From Candidatus Gastranaerophilales bacterium HUM_12 (lineage in GTDB: Bacteria; Cyanobacteriota; Vampirovibrionia; Gastranaerophilales; Gastranaerophilaceae), in the NCBI GenBank assembly GCA_002102825.1, contig DABJ01000017.1:1-9865 (forward strand): a DNA stretch of 9,865 nt. The letters run 5' to 3'. Both the position numbers and the translations under genes were made by a program. The notes below the pieces were generated by a model, which worked only from the letters and a program-made list of their open reading frames with translations, was not told the origin of the DNA and searched no databases. Below are positions 1 through 5,868 of the stretch, one piece after another. The stretch's first letter is position 1; the number at the start of each line of letters is the position of its first letter.

Positions 1-27
1 GACATCTTTAGATGTCCGACCTCTTTT
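1..27. terminator. Hairpin at window edge, probable terminator downstream of mtaB (truncated)
   Basis: Bases 1-16 form a perfect hairpin: GACATC, loop TTTA, GATGTC. The right arm continues as CGACCTCTTTT (17-27), which would pair with a left arm lying before base 1, so the visible part is probably the tip of a longer stem. A stem ending in T's on one strand and A's on the other would be a bidirectional terminator placed after the mtaB stop codon. The full stem is inferred; only the six-base tip is seen. Confidence 0.5.
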
Positions 28-43
28 AATTAATAAAAATAGT

Positions 44-1327
44 TTAAACTAATTCACCGTAGATTTTTCCGTTTTCAAATTTTGAGATTTTTACGTTTTT
101 GATAGTATTAAATAAATCTGTTCTATCTGAAATTATTTGAACGGTTAAATAATTCCGTGTAATTCCTTTTAGGTTTTGAGTGTGTTTGTCCGGATGTTTT
201 TCAATCAAAACCTCAAGAGTTTTTCCTATATTTTTATTGATAAATTCTTCGTGTTTTCTTTTAGAAATCTCTTTAATGATTGAAGCTCGTTTGCTTTTAA
301 CCTCATCAGAATTTTGGTTTTCCATTTCTGCTCCGATTGTCCCTTTTCTTTGAGAGTAAGGAAAAGTATGAATTTGAGTTAAACCTGATTTTTCAAGATT
401 TTGTTTTGTTATTTCAAAATCTTCATCAGTTTCGCCTGCAAAACCTGTAATTACGTCACTTCCTAAGAATGGATTTTCAAAAGTTTCATTGATTTTATCA
501 ATGAGTGATAAATAATCTTCTGTTTTGTAAAATCTATTCATTGAACGAAGTGTTTTGTCGTTTGCGGATTGAAGTGATAAATGAAAATGCGGACAGAATT
601 TTGTTGAATTTTTCAAAAAAGTAAGCATTTCATCTGTGATTTCCGGTGGGTTTAGCGAACCTAGACGATATCTTTCAATAGTTGTTTTTTCTTCAATATC
701 TTTTAATAGGTCAAGAAGAGTTAAGCCAAATTCTTTTCCCCACTGTCCAATGTGGATTCCTGTGAGCATAACCTCTTTAAATCCGTGTTTTGAAAAATTA
801 TTTATTTGTTCAATGATAAAATCAGAATCTGCACTTCTGCTTTTTCCTCTTGCTTTCCAAATTATGCAATAAGTACAGCGGTTATCACAGCCGTCTTGAA
901 TTTTTAGACTTGCACGGGTTTTGGTTGTGTCAACAAGCACAATTTTGCTGAAATCTGTTTGTTTCAAAATATCATTTGCGTGAAATCTGACATCTGATTT
1001 TATGTAATCATACAAATTTAATTTTTCATCATTTCCGATTACAAAATCAATAAAGTCATTTTTTAGGAGTCCTTCTTTTTCAATTTGAGCCATACAACCG
1101 GTTGCAATCGTAATAATATTTGGGTTTTTATGCTTGGCTGCTCGAAGTAAATACATTGCCTCATTGTCACTTTTGTGGGTCACAGAGCAAGAATTCAAAA
1201 TGTAAATATCTGCATCTTCAATTCTATTTACTTTTTTTAATCCGTGATTTATTAAATTTTCTTCTATTATGGCACTTTCAAATTGGTTGGATTTACAACC
1301 CATTGTGTGAATATTAAATTTCTTCAT
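44..1327 (-). CDS. mtaB: MtaB, tRNA (t6A37) methylthiotransferase, radical SAM/UPF0004 family
   Basis: This enzyme converts N6-threonylcarbamoyladenosine at position 37 of ANN-decoding tRNAs to its 2-methylthio form, using two [4Fe-4S] clusters and S-adenosylmethionine in the cytoplasm. The 427 residues show the family order. An N-terminal UPF0004 domain carries C11 (in GCKSNQFES), C47 and C78, which hold the auxiliary cluster. A radical SAM core follows, with the CxxxCxxC motif at C147, C151 and C154. The C-terminal part (about 368-427) fits a TRAM RNA-binding domain. The GCKxNQ(F/Y)ES start and ARGKSRS after the cluster motif favour MtaB over MiaB or RimO. Usual MtaB proteins have IIP after the last cysteine; here it is IIW. 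Length is normal. The ATG is well placed, ten residues before the first cysteine. No SD precedes it, and a promoter lies directly against the start. The gene is divergent from the 265-aa protein gene. Confidence 0.9.
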   Translation of the reverse strand: MKKFNIHTMGCKSNQFESAIIEENLINHGLKKVNRIEDADIYILNSCSVTHKSDNEAMYLLRAAKHKNPNIITIATGCMAQIEKEGLLKNDFIDFVIGNDEKLNLYDYIKSDVRFHANDILKQTDFSKIVLVDTTKTRASLKIQDGCDNRCTYCIIWKARGKSRSADSDFIIEQINNFSKHGFKEVMLTGIHIGQWGKEFGLTLLDLLKDIEEKTTIERYRLGSLNPPEITDEMLTFLKNSTKFCPHFHLSLQSANDKTLRSMNRFYKTEDYLSLIDKINETFENPFLGSDVITGFAGETDEDFEITKQNLEKSGLTQIHTFPYSQRKGTIGAEMENQNSDEVKSKRASIIKEISKRKHEEFINKNIGKTLEVLIEKHPDKHTQNLKGITRNYLTVQIISDRTDLFNTIKNVKISKFENGKIYGELV

Positions 1328-1362
1328 TTCTTGATAATATAAAAAACAATACTGATTGTAAA
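1328..1362 (-). promoter_or_regulatory. mtaB promoter of leaderless type
   Basis: Read on the minus strand, TTTACA (1362-1357) is followed after 17 bases by TATTAT (1339-1334), each five of six to the sigma-70 consensus. Only six bases (CAAGAA) separate the -10 box from the mtaB ATG, so transcription is expected to begin on or next to the A of the start codon. There is no SD. Predicted from sequence only. Confidence 0.55.
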
Positions 1363-1398
1363 TATTTGTGTACTTATGTTATTAAAATAGCAAGAAAT

Positions 1399-1427
1399 TT
1401 TACTTTCCGGTTTTATAAGTGTATAAT
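1399..1427 (+). promoter_or_regulatory. Promoter of the 265-aa protein gene
   Basis: TTTACT (1399-1404), a 17-base spacer and a perfect TATAAT (1422-1427) give a predicted start near 1433-1434. This yields a leader of about 22 bases before the ATG at 1456, containing the SD. It is a conventional leadered promoter, unlike that of the divergent neighbour mtaB. Confidence 0.6.
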
Positions 1428-1443
1428 CGATGTGTGAAAGGTG

Positions 1444-1449
1444 AAGGTG
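1444..1449 (+). promoter_or_regulatory. Ribosome binding site that fixes the start at 1456
   Basis: AAGGTG sits six bases before the ATG at 1456. A GTG in the same frame at 1441 would place this SD inside the coding region and leave only about seven transcribed bases before the start, so the ATG is preferred. Confidence 0.6.
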
Positions 1450-1455
1450 TATTTT

Positions 1456-2253
1456 ATGCAAGTTAATTCAATTTCTGCAAACAGACCGGCTTTTAAATCT
1501 ATGAGTGATATAGAAACTTTGGCATCTCTAGATGAGAATCAAGTTAGACAACTAGCTTATGCTAAAACTTCTGCAGAGGTTAACGACAAAAAACATCGAC
1601 GAATTGGTAATACAATTTATTATACAACGCCTTTAGTTGCAGGTTTGGCTTCTGCTGCTGATAACCCAGGAAAAATCTTAGCAACTGTAAAAACTGTTGC
1701 AGGAGATGCTGCTAAGACTGTTAATTTGTCAAGAGCGGCAAGACTTGGCAGTTTCCTTTCTACTACTGCATTATGGGCAACAGGTTATATGGTTGCTGAT
1801 GCTGTATTTGGTTCAAAACATATTATAGAAAAACATAGCCCTGCATTGAAAGAATTTTCACAAAATCACCCATTCTTATCATCTGTAGTTGGTTGGGGTG
1901 TAGCTATTGCAGGTACTTTGGCTGCTTATAAGGGCGGTGCTAAATTGGTTGGCAAGTTGCCAAAAGGAACTTTTGACAAAGTGTCTGTTGCAGTTGCTGA
2001 AAAATTGAATGCAAGCAAAGTTTTAAATAAAGTAAGTGAAAAAATTGCTAAAGTTCCATCTGGAATTAAAACCTTTGGTAAGAGTATGATTTCATTTGCA
2101 CCTTGGATTATGATTTTTGCTGGTATGTCACATAATGTTGATCATGAATCAGTTAAGGCTAGAGATTTTCAAAAAAATTATCAAGATTTGAAATTGGCTC
2201 AAGCTGTGGTTCGTGAAAAATTAAATGCTGAAAATTCCGCAGAAATTGAATAA
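1456..2253 (+). CDS. Hydrophobic protein of unknown function with MQVNSI..PAFK N-terminus
   Basis: I do not recognise a functional family. The 265-residue protein starts MQVNSISANRPAFKS, an N-terminal pattern I associate with many unrelated proteins of gut Gastranaerophilales (recollection, not a search result). Hydrophobic stretches rich in Ala and Gly lie at about 53-67, 98-118, 141-158 and 211-224, so two to four membrane-associated segments are plausible, separated by basic loops. The tail (about 230-265) is charged and probably helical. No catalytic motif, cysteine pair or classical signal peptide is visible. It has its own promoter and SD on the left and a strong terminator on the right, so it is transcribed alone. 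A GTG at 1441 would add five residues and is less likely. The coding assignment is firm; the function is open. Confidence 0.8.
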   Translation: MQVNSISANRPAFKSMSDIETLASLDENQVRQLAYAKTSAEVNDKKHRRIGNTIYYTTPLVAGLASAADNPGKILATVKTVAGDAAKTVNLSRAARLGSFLSTTALWATGYMVADAVFGSKHIIEKHSPALKEFSQNHPFLSSVVGWGVAIAGTLAAYKGGAKLVGKLPKGTFDKVSVAVAEKLNASKVLNKVSEKIAKVPSGIKTFGKSMISFAPWIMIFAGMSHNVDHESVKARDFQKNYQDLKLAQAVVREKLNAENSAEIE

Positions 2254-2277
2254 ATAAAGTCTTAATAAAAGTATATG

Positions 2278-2313
2278 AAAAAGGGTTCAATGTTTAAATT
2301 GAATCCTTTTTTT
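2278..2313 (+). terminator. Rho-independent terminator after the 265-aa protein gene
   Basis: Left arm AAAAAGGGTTCAAT (2278-2291), loop GTTTAA, right arm 2298-2311. This gives a 14-bp stem with one G-U pair (2285 with 2304), followed by a run of seven T's (2307-2313). It begins 25 bases after the stop codon. The loop and right arm overlap the promoter of the next gene. Confidence 0.85.
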
Positions 2314-2328
2314 GTTTATAATTTAAGT
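2293..2328 (+). promoter_or_regulatory. Promoter of leaderless type for the formyltransferase gene, overlapping a terminator
   Basis: A perfect TATAAT (2317-2322) lies six bases (TTAAGT) before the ATG at 2329, so the predicted transcription start coincides with the start codon. The best -35 is TTTAAA (2293-2298, four of six, 18-base spacer), which falls in the loop of the upstream terminator hairpin. No SD is present. Confidence 0.5.
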
Positions 2329-3273
2329 ATGAGAGTTGTTGTTTTAGGGAAAGGTTTAATGCTTGCGAATATTGTTCTCGGTGTTCTAGATGCCGGAGCT
2401 GATGTTGTTGGTGTTTTTAGATATGAAGAAACATGTAATTCTCGATTGAAGATGCTTTTTGATGATTTTTTTAAGCCTGCGCCTGAAGTTACTCTGATAA
2501 ACAAGCTAAAAATTCGACAAATCCGTTTAAAGTCAGCTAATGGACCATTGTTTAGAAAATTGATGGTTACTTTGAATGTCGATTTGATTATTATTGGAAC
2601 GTGGAGAGAACGTTTAGAGAAAGAAACATTTAATCTTCCAACAATTGCATCTGTAAATGTTCACCCATCACTTTTGCCCAAATATCGAGGACCAAATCCA
2701 TATTTGCAAAATATTTTGCATGGCGAAAAATATTCAGGTGTTACATTGCATTTGGTGACTGAAAAATTTGATAATGGACCAATTTTAAAACAAGAAAAAG
2801 TCGAAATTTTAGACTCTGATACCTCACAAGAATTGAGGGATAGAAGTGTTCGAACGGCAAGGAAATTGGTTACAGAATTGATTTCTGATTTAGATAATAA
2901 AGTTTTGACTCCTGTTGCGCAGAATGAAAAATTAGCAACTTACTACCCAAATATTTCGGGAGATGAAAGAATGTTGGATTTCAAATTCCAAACTTCTGAT
3001 GAAATTTCAAGGACAATAAGGGCGCTCCACCCGTTTTTACCGTGTTATATTACTTATCTTAATAAATTTTTTATTGTTAATCCTTACAATTTCAAAATTT
3101 TGCAAGAAAGTTTTAGTGCAAACGCAGGTGATATTGTTGCAAAAAATCCTGAGAAATCATCAATTACTATTCTTTGCGCAGACGACAAAGCTATTCGTTT
3201 CACAGACTTAAAACTTTACAAAGCTGAACGAAAAACAAAAGAATTTATTAAAAGCGAAGTTGTTGTTATTTAG
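2329..3273 (+). CDS. Formyltransferase family protein (methionyl-tRNA formyltransferase-like)
   Basis: The fold and catalytic residues are those of 10-formyltetrahydrofolate-dependent formyltransferases. The N-terminal half has NVHPSLLPKYRG (110-121), with the catalytic Asn110 and His112, then GVTLH (137-141) and the catalytic Asp148 in EKFDNGPIL. Residues about 205-314 resemble the C-terminal domain of methionyl-tRNA formyltransferase, including SRTIRALHPFLPCYITY. Length (314) is typical of Fmt. Two points keep it from a firm fmt call: GPNPY replaces the usual GAAPI after the YRG motif, and the N-terminus (VVVLGKGLMLANIVL) lacks the usual GTPDFA-like stretch. It could be a divergent Fmt or a formylase of another amine, such as an amino sugar. 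The ATG at 2329 is chosen because the ATG 54 bases upstream lies before the terminator hairpin. The gene converges on mnmG, with an 8-bp overlap of the 3' ends. Confidence 0.82.
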   Translation: MRVVVLGKGLMLANIVLGVLDAGADVVGVFRYEETCNSRLKMLFDDFFKPAPEVTLINKLKIRQIRLKSANGPLFRKLMVTLNVDLIIIGTWRERLEKETFNLPTIASVNVHPSLLPKYRGPNPYLQNILHGEKYSGVTLHLVTEKFDNGPILKQEKVEILDSDTSQELRDRSVRTARKLVTELISDLDNKVLTPVAQNEKLATYYPNISGDERMLDFKFQTSDEISRTIRALHPFLPCYITYLNKFFIVNPYNFKILQESFSANAGDIVAKNPEKSSITILCADDKAIRFTDLKLYKAERKTKEFIKSEVVVI

Positions 3274-5149
3274 AATGAATCATGTGTTTGTCAAGCATAA
3301 CCATTAAAATAGAAATATCTGCAGGTTTAACTCCGCCAATTCTTGATGCTTGTGCGAGTGTCTTAGGTTTTATTTTAGCCAGTTTTTCCTTTGTTTCAGA
3401 TGAAATATGGTCAATGGTTGAATAGTCAATATTCTCCGGAATTTTGAATTTTTCAAGTTTCCCTGCTTGATCAACTTGTTCTTGTTGGCGTTTAATATAT
3501 CCGTCATATTTTACAATAACATCAATTTGCTCATAAACATCTTTGGGAACATTTAAAATTCTTGTTGAGTCATCAAGTTCTTTTAACACTTTATATGTAA
3601 TATTAGGACGTTTCAAAAGTTCTGAAGCTCTAATTCCTCGGTCAAGATGTTCTTCATATTTTGCTAATATTTGATTATTTTCAGCGGTGGCCGGAATTTT
3701 TAAACCCTCAAGACGAGTTTTTTCATCTCTAATCAATTCTTGTTTTTTGTTAAATCGTGCAAATTGTTCATCATCAATTAGCCCAATTTTGTGTCCGATA
3801 GGTGTCAACCTTTCATCTGCATTATCTTGTCTTAAAAGCAATCTGTATTCAGAACGAGATGTTAACATTCTATATGGGTCTTGAATATCTTTAGTAACTA
3901 AATCGTCAATTAATGTTCCTGTATAAGATGAACTTCTTGATAATTCAAGCATTTCGGATCCATTCAAGTAGTTAAATGCATTGATACCTGCAATTAAACC
4001 TTGCGCTGCAGCTTCCTCATAGCCACTTGTTCCATTGATTTGTCCGCCAAAGAACAGTCCTTTAATTTTTTTAGACATTAAAGAATGTGTTGTTTGTACC
4101 GCAGGAACGTAGTCATATTCTACTGCATAAGCAGGTTTAATTATGTGTGCATTTTCAAGCCCCGGGAGGCTTCTAATCATTTTGACTTGAACATCAGCCG
4201 GTAAACTTGTTGAAAATCCTTGTATATAAATTTCGTAAGTCCCTAACCCCTCCGGTTCAATAAAAATATGGTGTGATGGATTTGAAGCAAATCTTACAAT
4301 TTTATCTTCAATTGATGGGCAATATCTTGGGCCTACACCATGGATAAGTCCTTGGTACATTGGTGATTTATCAAGATTTGCTCTGATAATTTCATGTGTT
4401 TCTTCTGTTGTTCTTGTTAAATAACAAGGATAAGTTTTTCTTATCGGTCGATTTGGCTTGAATGAGAAGAAACTCAATTCTTCATCTCCCGGCTGGATTG
4501 TCATTTTTGAATAATCCAATGTTCTTTTATCAACTCTTGCAGGTGTTCCGGTTTTTAATTTTTTAGTTTGAATACCTAATTTATGCAATGAGTCAGATAA
4601 TCCGATAGCAGCTTTTTCGCCAAGTCTACCTGCACTATAAGAACGTAAACCTACGAAAATTCTCCCCTCTAGAGATGTTCCTGTTGTTAATACAACTGCC
4701 TTAGTGGAATACTCAATCCCGAATTCGTCAACCGCACCTACAATTCTATCGTTTTCAGCTTTTAACTCTGTAATGCAGCATTGTTTCAAGTAAATGTTTT
4801 CATTACTTTCGATTAAATTACGCATGTATCTTGTATATTCAGCCTTGTCAGATTGAGCTCTCAATGCTCTAACTGCAGGTCCTTTAGATGAATTCAAAAC
4901 TTTCATCTGAATATAAGTGGCATCGGTAACTTCACCCATAACACCACCCAGTGCATCAATCTCTCGAACTAACGTCGATTTTGCAGGTCCTCCTACAGCA
5001 GGGTTACAAGGTTGCAATGCAATGTGTTCTACATTAAGAGTGCATAATAGAACTTTCATTCCTAATTTTGCACAAGCCAAAGCCGCTTCACAACCAGCGT
5101 GACCGGCACCTACAACGATTATATCGAATTTGTTTTTTAAGTAATCCAT
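3266..5149 (-). CDS. mnmG: MnmG (GidA), tRNA uridine-5-carboxymethylaminomethyl modification enzyme
   Basis: MnmG works with the GTPase MnmE to add a (carboxymethyl)aminomethyl group to the wobble uridine (U34) of certain tRNAs, using FAD, NADH and methylene-tetrahydrofolate. The 627 residues match the usual length. The FAD-binding GAGHAG lies at 14-19, the redox cysteine C48 in LQPCNPAVGG, the family signature GPRYCPSIEDK with C277 at 273-283, FFGGQINGTSGYEEAAAQG at 367-384, and the MnmE/tRNA-binding C-terminus ending GGVKPADISILMVML. The first possible start in this frame is a TTG at 5167, but the ATG at 5149 fits homologues, and the six extra codons would be made from the -10 box. No SD is seen. 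MnmE is not in the window. The stop codon overlaps the end of the convergent formyltransferase gene. Confidence 0.97.
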   Translation of the reverse strand: MDYLKNKFDIIVVGAGHAGCEAALACAKLGMKVLLCTLNVEHIALQPCNPAVGGPAKSTLVREIDALGGVMGEVTDATYIQMKVLNSSKGPAVRALRAQSDKAEYTRYMRNLIESNENIYLKQCCITELKAENDRIVGAVDEFGIEYSTKAVVLTTGTSLEGRIFVGLRSYSAGRLGEKAAIGLSDSLHKLGIQTKKLKTGTPARVDKRTLDYSKMTIQPGDEELSFFSFKPNRPIRKTYPCYLTRTTEETHEIIRANLDKSPMYQGLIHGVGPRYCPSIEDKIVRFASNPSHHIFIEPEGLGTYEIYIQGFSTSLPADVQVKMIRSLPGLENAHIIKPAYAVEYDYVPAVQTTHSLMSKKIKGLFFGGQINGTSGYEEAAAQGLIAGINAFNYLNGSEMLELSRSSSYTGTLIDDLVTKDIQDPYRMLTSRSEYRLLLRQDNADERLTPIGHKIGLIDDEQFARFNKKQELIRDEKTRLEGLKIPATAENNQILAKYEEHLDRGIRASELLKRPNITYKVLKELDDSTRILNVPKDVYEQIDVIVKYDGYIKRQQEQVDQAGKLEKFKIPENIDYSTIDHISSETKEKLAKIKPKTLAQASRIGGVKPADISILMVMLDKHMIHSK

Positions 5150-5161
5150 AACTCTATTATA
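5150..5161 (-). promoter_or_regulatory. mnmG -10 box six bases before the ATG
   Basis: On the minus strand a perfect TATAAT (5161-5156) is followed by AGAGTT and the ATG at 5149, again predicting a leaderless mRNA. No good -35 is found at 16-18 bases; the nearest candidate is TTTAAA (5188-5183) at 21 bases. The -10 sits in a short dyad CTCTA-TAA-TAGAG (5163-5151), which may be chance. Confidence 0.45.
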
Positions 5162-5238
5162 GAGCAAACAAATCCTCGTGGCTTTAAATTTTAGTCTTAC
5201 TTGTTACGTTTTTAATAATTTTTGCACAACAAATCTAC

Positions 5239-5256
5239 CGTTTAAATCATTAAACG
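5239..5256. repeat. Perfect short inverted repeat in the mnmG upstream region
   Basis: CGTTTAA-ATCA-TTAAACG is a perfect 7-bp inverted repeat with a 4-base loop, lying about 80 bases before mnmG and 72 bases after the 30-codon gene on the minus strand. No T-run follows it on the minus strand. On the plus strand TACTTTTT follows, which is weak for a terminator. It could be an operator, a weak terminator or an RNA hairpin in the 3' tail of the small gene. Nothing else recognisable lies in the 166 bases between these two genes. Confidence 0.5.
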
Positions 5257-5327
5257 TACTTTTTACACTAAAATCAAACCATACACACTTAAAAGACAAA
5301 ACAGAAAATCGAAATGATTTTTAAAAT

Positions 5328-5420
5328 TTAGCTTTCAGTAGTTAATTCTTCCCAGATGCTTGGTACAACGATTAATGCAGTGTACACGATAAAACCGAAT
5401 AGAATTAAATTAATTGCCAT
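5328..5420 (-). CDS. 30-residue single-span membrane protein, unknown
   Basis: This gene encodes 30 residues beginning MAINLILFGF. Residues 4-19 form one continuous hydrophobic stretch, ending at Pro20. The tail after Trp23 is acidic and polar (EELTTES), so one transmembrane helix with a short hydrophilic C-terminus is predicted; only Asn4 precedes the helix on the polar side and there is no basic residue. The main support for coding is the best ribosome binding site in the window, AAAGGAGG five bases before the ATG, together with a plausible promoter at the correct distance. I do not recognise the family. The size class is that of small subunits of membrane complexes, such as those of cytochrome bd, b6f or photosystems, but no residue match to any of these is apparent. 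No clear terminator follows. It lies upstream of mnmG on the same strand, 178 bases away. Confidence 0.7.
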   Translation of the reverse strand: MAINLILFGFIVYTALIVVPSIWEELTTES

Positions 5421-5425
5421 GATAG

Positions 5426-5433
5426 CCTCCTTT
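5426..5433 (-). promoter_or_regulatory. Perfect Shine-Dalgarno of the 30-codon gene
   Basis: Minus-strand AAAGGAGG with a 5-base spacer to the ATG at 5420. It is the only full-length SD in the window and the deciding evidence that this very short frame is translated. Confidence 0.8.
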
Positions 5434-5440
5434 GGTTTCA

Positions 5441-5469
5441 TGTATATTAATCCCATTTTTTGCTATAAA
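5441..5469 (-). promoter_or_regulatory. Candidate promoter of the 30-codon gene
   Basis: On the minus strand TTTATA (5469-5464), a 17-base spacer and TATACA (5446-5441), each four of six to consensus, predict a start near 5434. The transcript would then open directly with the SD, giving a leader of about 14 bases. The spacing fits the SD well, but the hexamers are weak. Confidence 0.4.
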
Positions 5470-5528
5470 ATAACAATTAATAGTACATATATAGGAAAGG
5501 TTTACAAAACTTAATACAAATTATTGAT

Positions 5529-5819
5529 ATGAAAAAAATTACTCAAAAAGACGTAAAAACACTGTTTTCAGGACTTTGTTGTTCTAGGTGCAAGAATGAA
5601 TTTTCTAAAAATTCTATTGAAGTTTTAGAAAGGGATTGCGATATTTTGCTTTGTCGTTTATCATGCGAAAAATGTGGTAAAGATTTTGGGGAGGTTATTT
5701 TTAACTTTAATAGAAAATCAGAATCACATACTCCACTTGAAATAATTGAAGGACCTCCTCCGATTTCTTATGATGACGTGATTGATGCTCATAGATTTAT
5801 TCGCAAAAAGTTGAAATAA
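5529..5819 (+). CDS. Small zinc-ribbon protein, unknown function
   Basis: The 96-residue protein has two CxxC pairs, C18/C21 and C46/C49, spaced as in a zinc ribbon, with extra cysteines at 17, 37 and 42. After the ribbon comes a Pro-rich linker (EGPPPISYDD, about 73-82), then a C-terminal helix DDVIDAHRFIRKKLK. A metal-binding adaptor or nucleic-acid-binding role is possible but not shown. I do not recognise a named family. The reading frame has no earlier start within the preceding 30 bases, so the ATG at 5529 is the likely start. No SD lies at normal distance; GGAAAGG (5494-5500) is 28 bases away and too far. No convincing promoter was found between it and the divergent 30-codon gene. It converges on aspS across a shared terminator. 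Confidence 0.8.
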   Translation: MKKITQKDVKTLFSGLCCSRCKNEFSKNSIEVLERDCDILLCRLSCEKCGKDFGEVIFNFNRKSESHTPLEIIEGPPPISYDDVIDAHRFIRKKLK

Positions 5820-5851
5820 AAAAACACCTTGATTAAATTCAAGGTGTTTTT
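5820..5851. terminator. Bidirectional terminator between the zinc-ribbon gene and aspS
   Basis: A 13-bp perfect stem, AAAAACACCTTGA (5820-5832) with its complement at 5839-5851, encloses the loop TTAAAT. T-runs follow the G+C-containing core on both strands (five on plus, seven on minus). It starts right after the plus-strand stop codon and 17 bases from the aspS stop, so it serves both genes. Confidence 0.93.
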
Positions 5852-5868
5852 CATATTTGTTTTAACAG

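Noticed and set aside
636..872. Plus-strand open frame of 78 codons inside mtaB, and similar frames opposite mnmG, aspS and rqcH (3687-3884, 4917-5102, 6575-6921, 7475-7693, 8185-8391, 8546-8773)
   Set aside because: They lie antisense to genes with clear family motifs, have no ribosome binding sites, and their compositions look like translated shadows.
1441..1455. GTG start giving a five-residue longer hydrophobic protein
   Set aside because: It would put the AAGGTG ribosome binding site inside the coding region and leave almost no leader after the predicted transcription start; the ATG at 1456 also gives the recognisable N-terminus.
2275..2328. Upstream in-frame ATG for the formyltransferase
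   Set aside because: The extra 18 codons are the terminator hairpin of the previous gene and have no SD; family length and the promoter both fit the ATG at 2329.
5150..5167. TTG start extending MnmG by six residues
   Set aside because: The extra codons are made of the TATAAT box and following bases; homologues begin close to the ATG at 5149.
5239..5256. Palindrome as a terminator of the 30-codon gene
   Set aside because: The minus strand after the stem has no T-run and the stem is A+T-rich, so it was listed only as an inverted repeat.
5328..5420. The 30-residue protein as a relic photosystem or cytochrome b6f subunit (PetN, PsbZ and similar), given a cyanobacterial sister lineage
   Set aside because: Only size and single-helix layout agree; I see no residue pattern matching those families, so no name is given.
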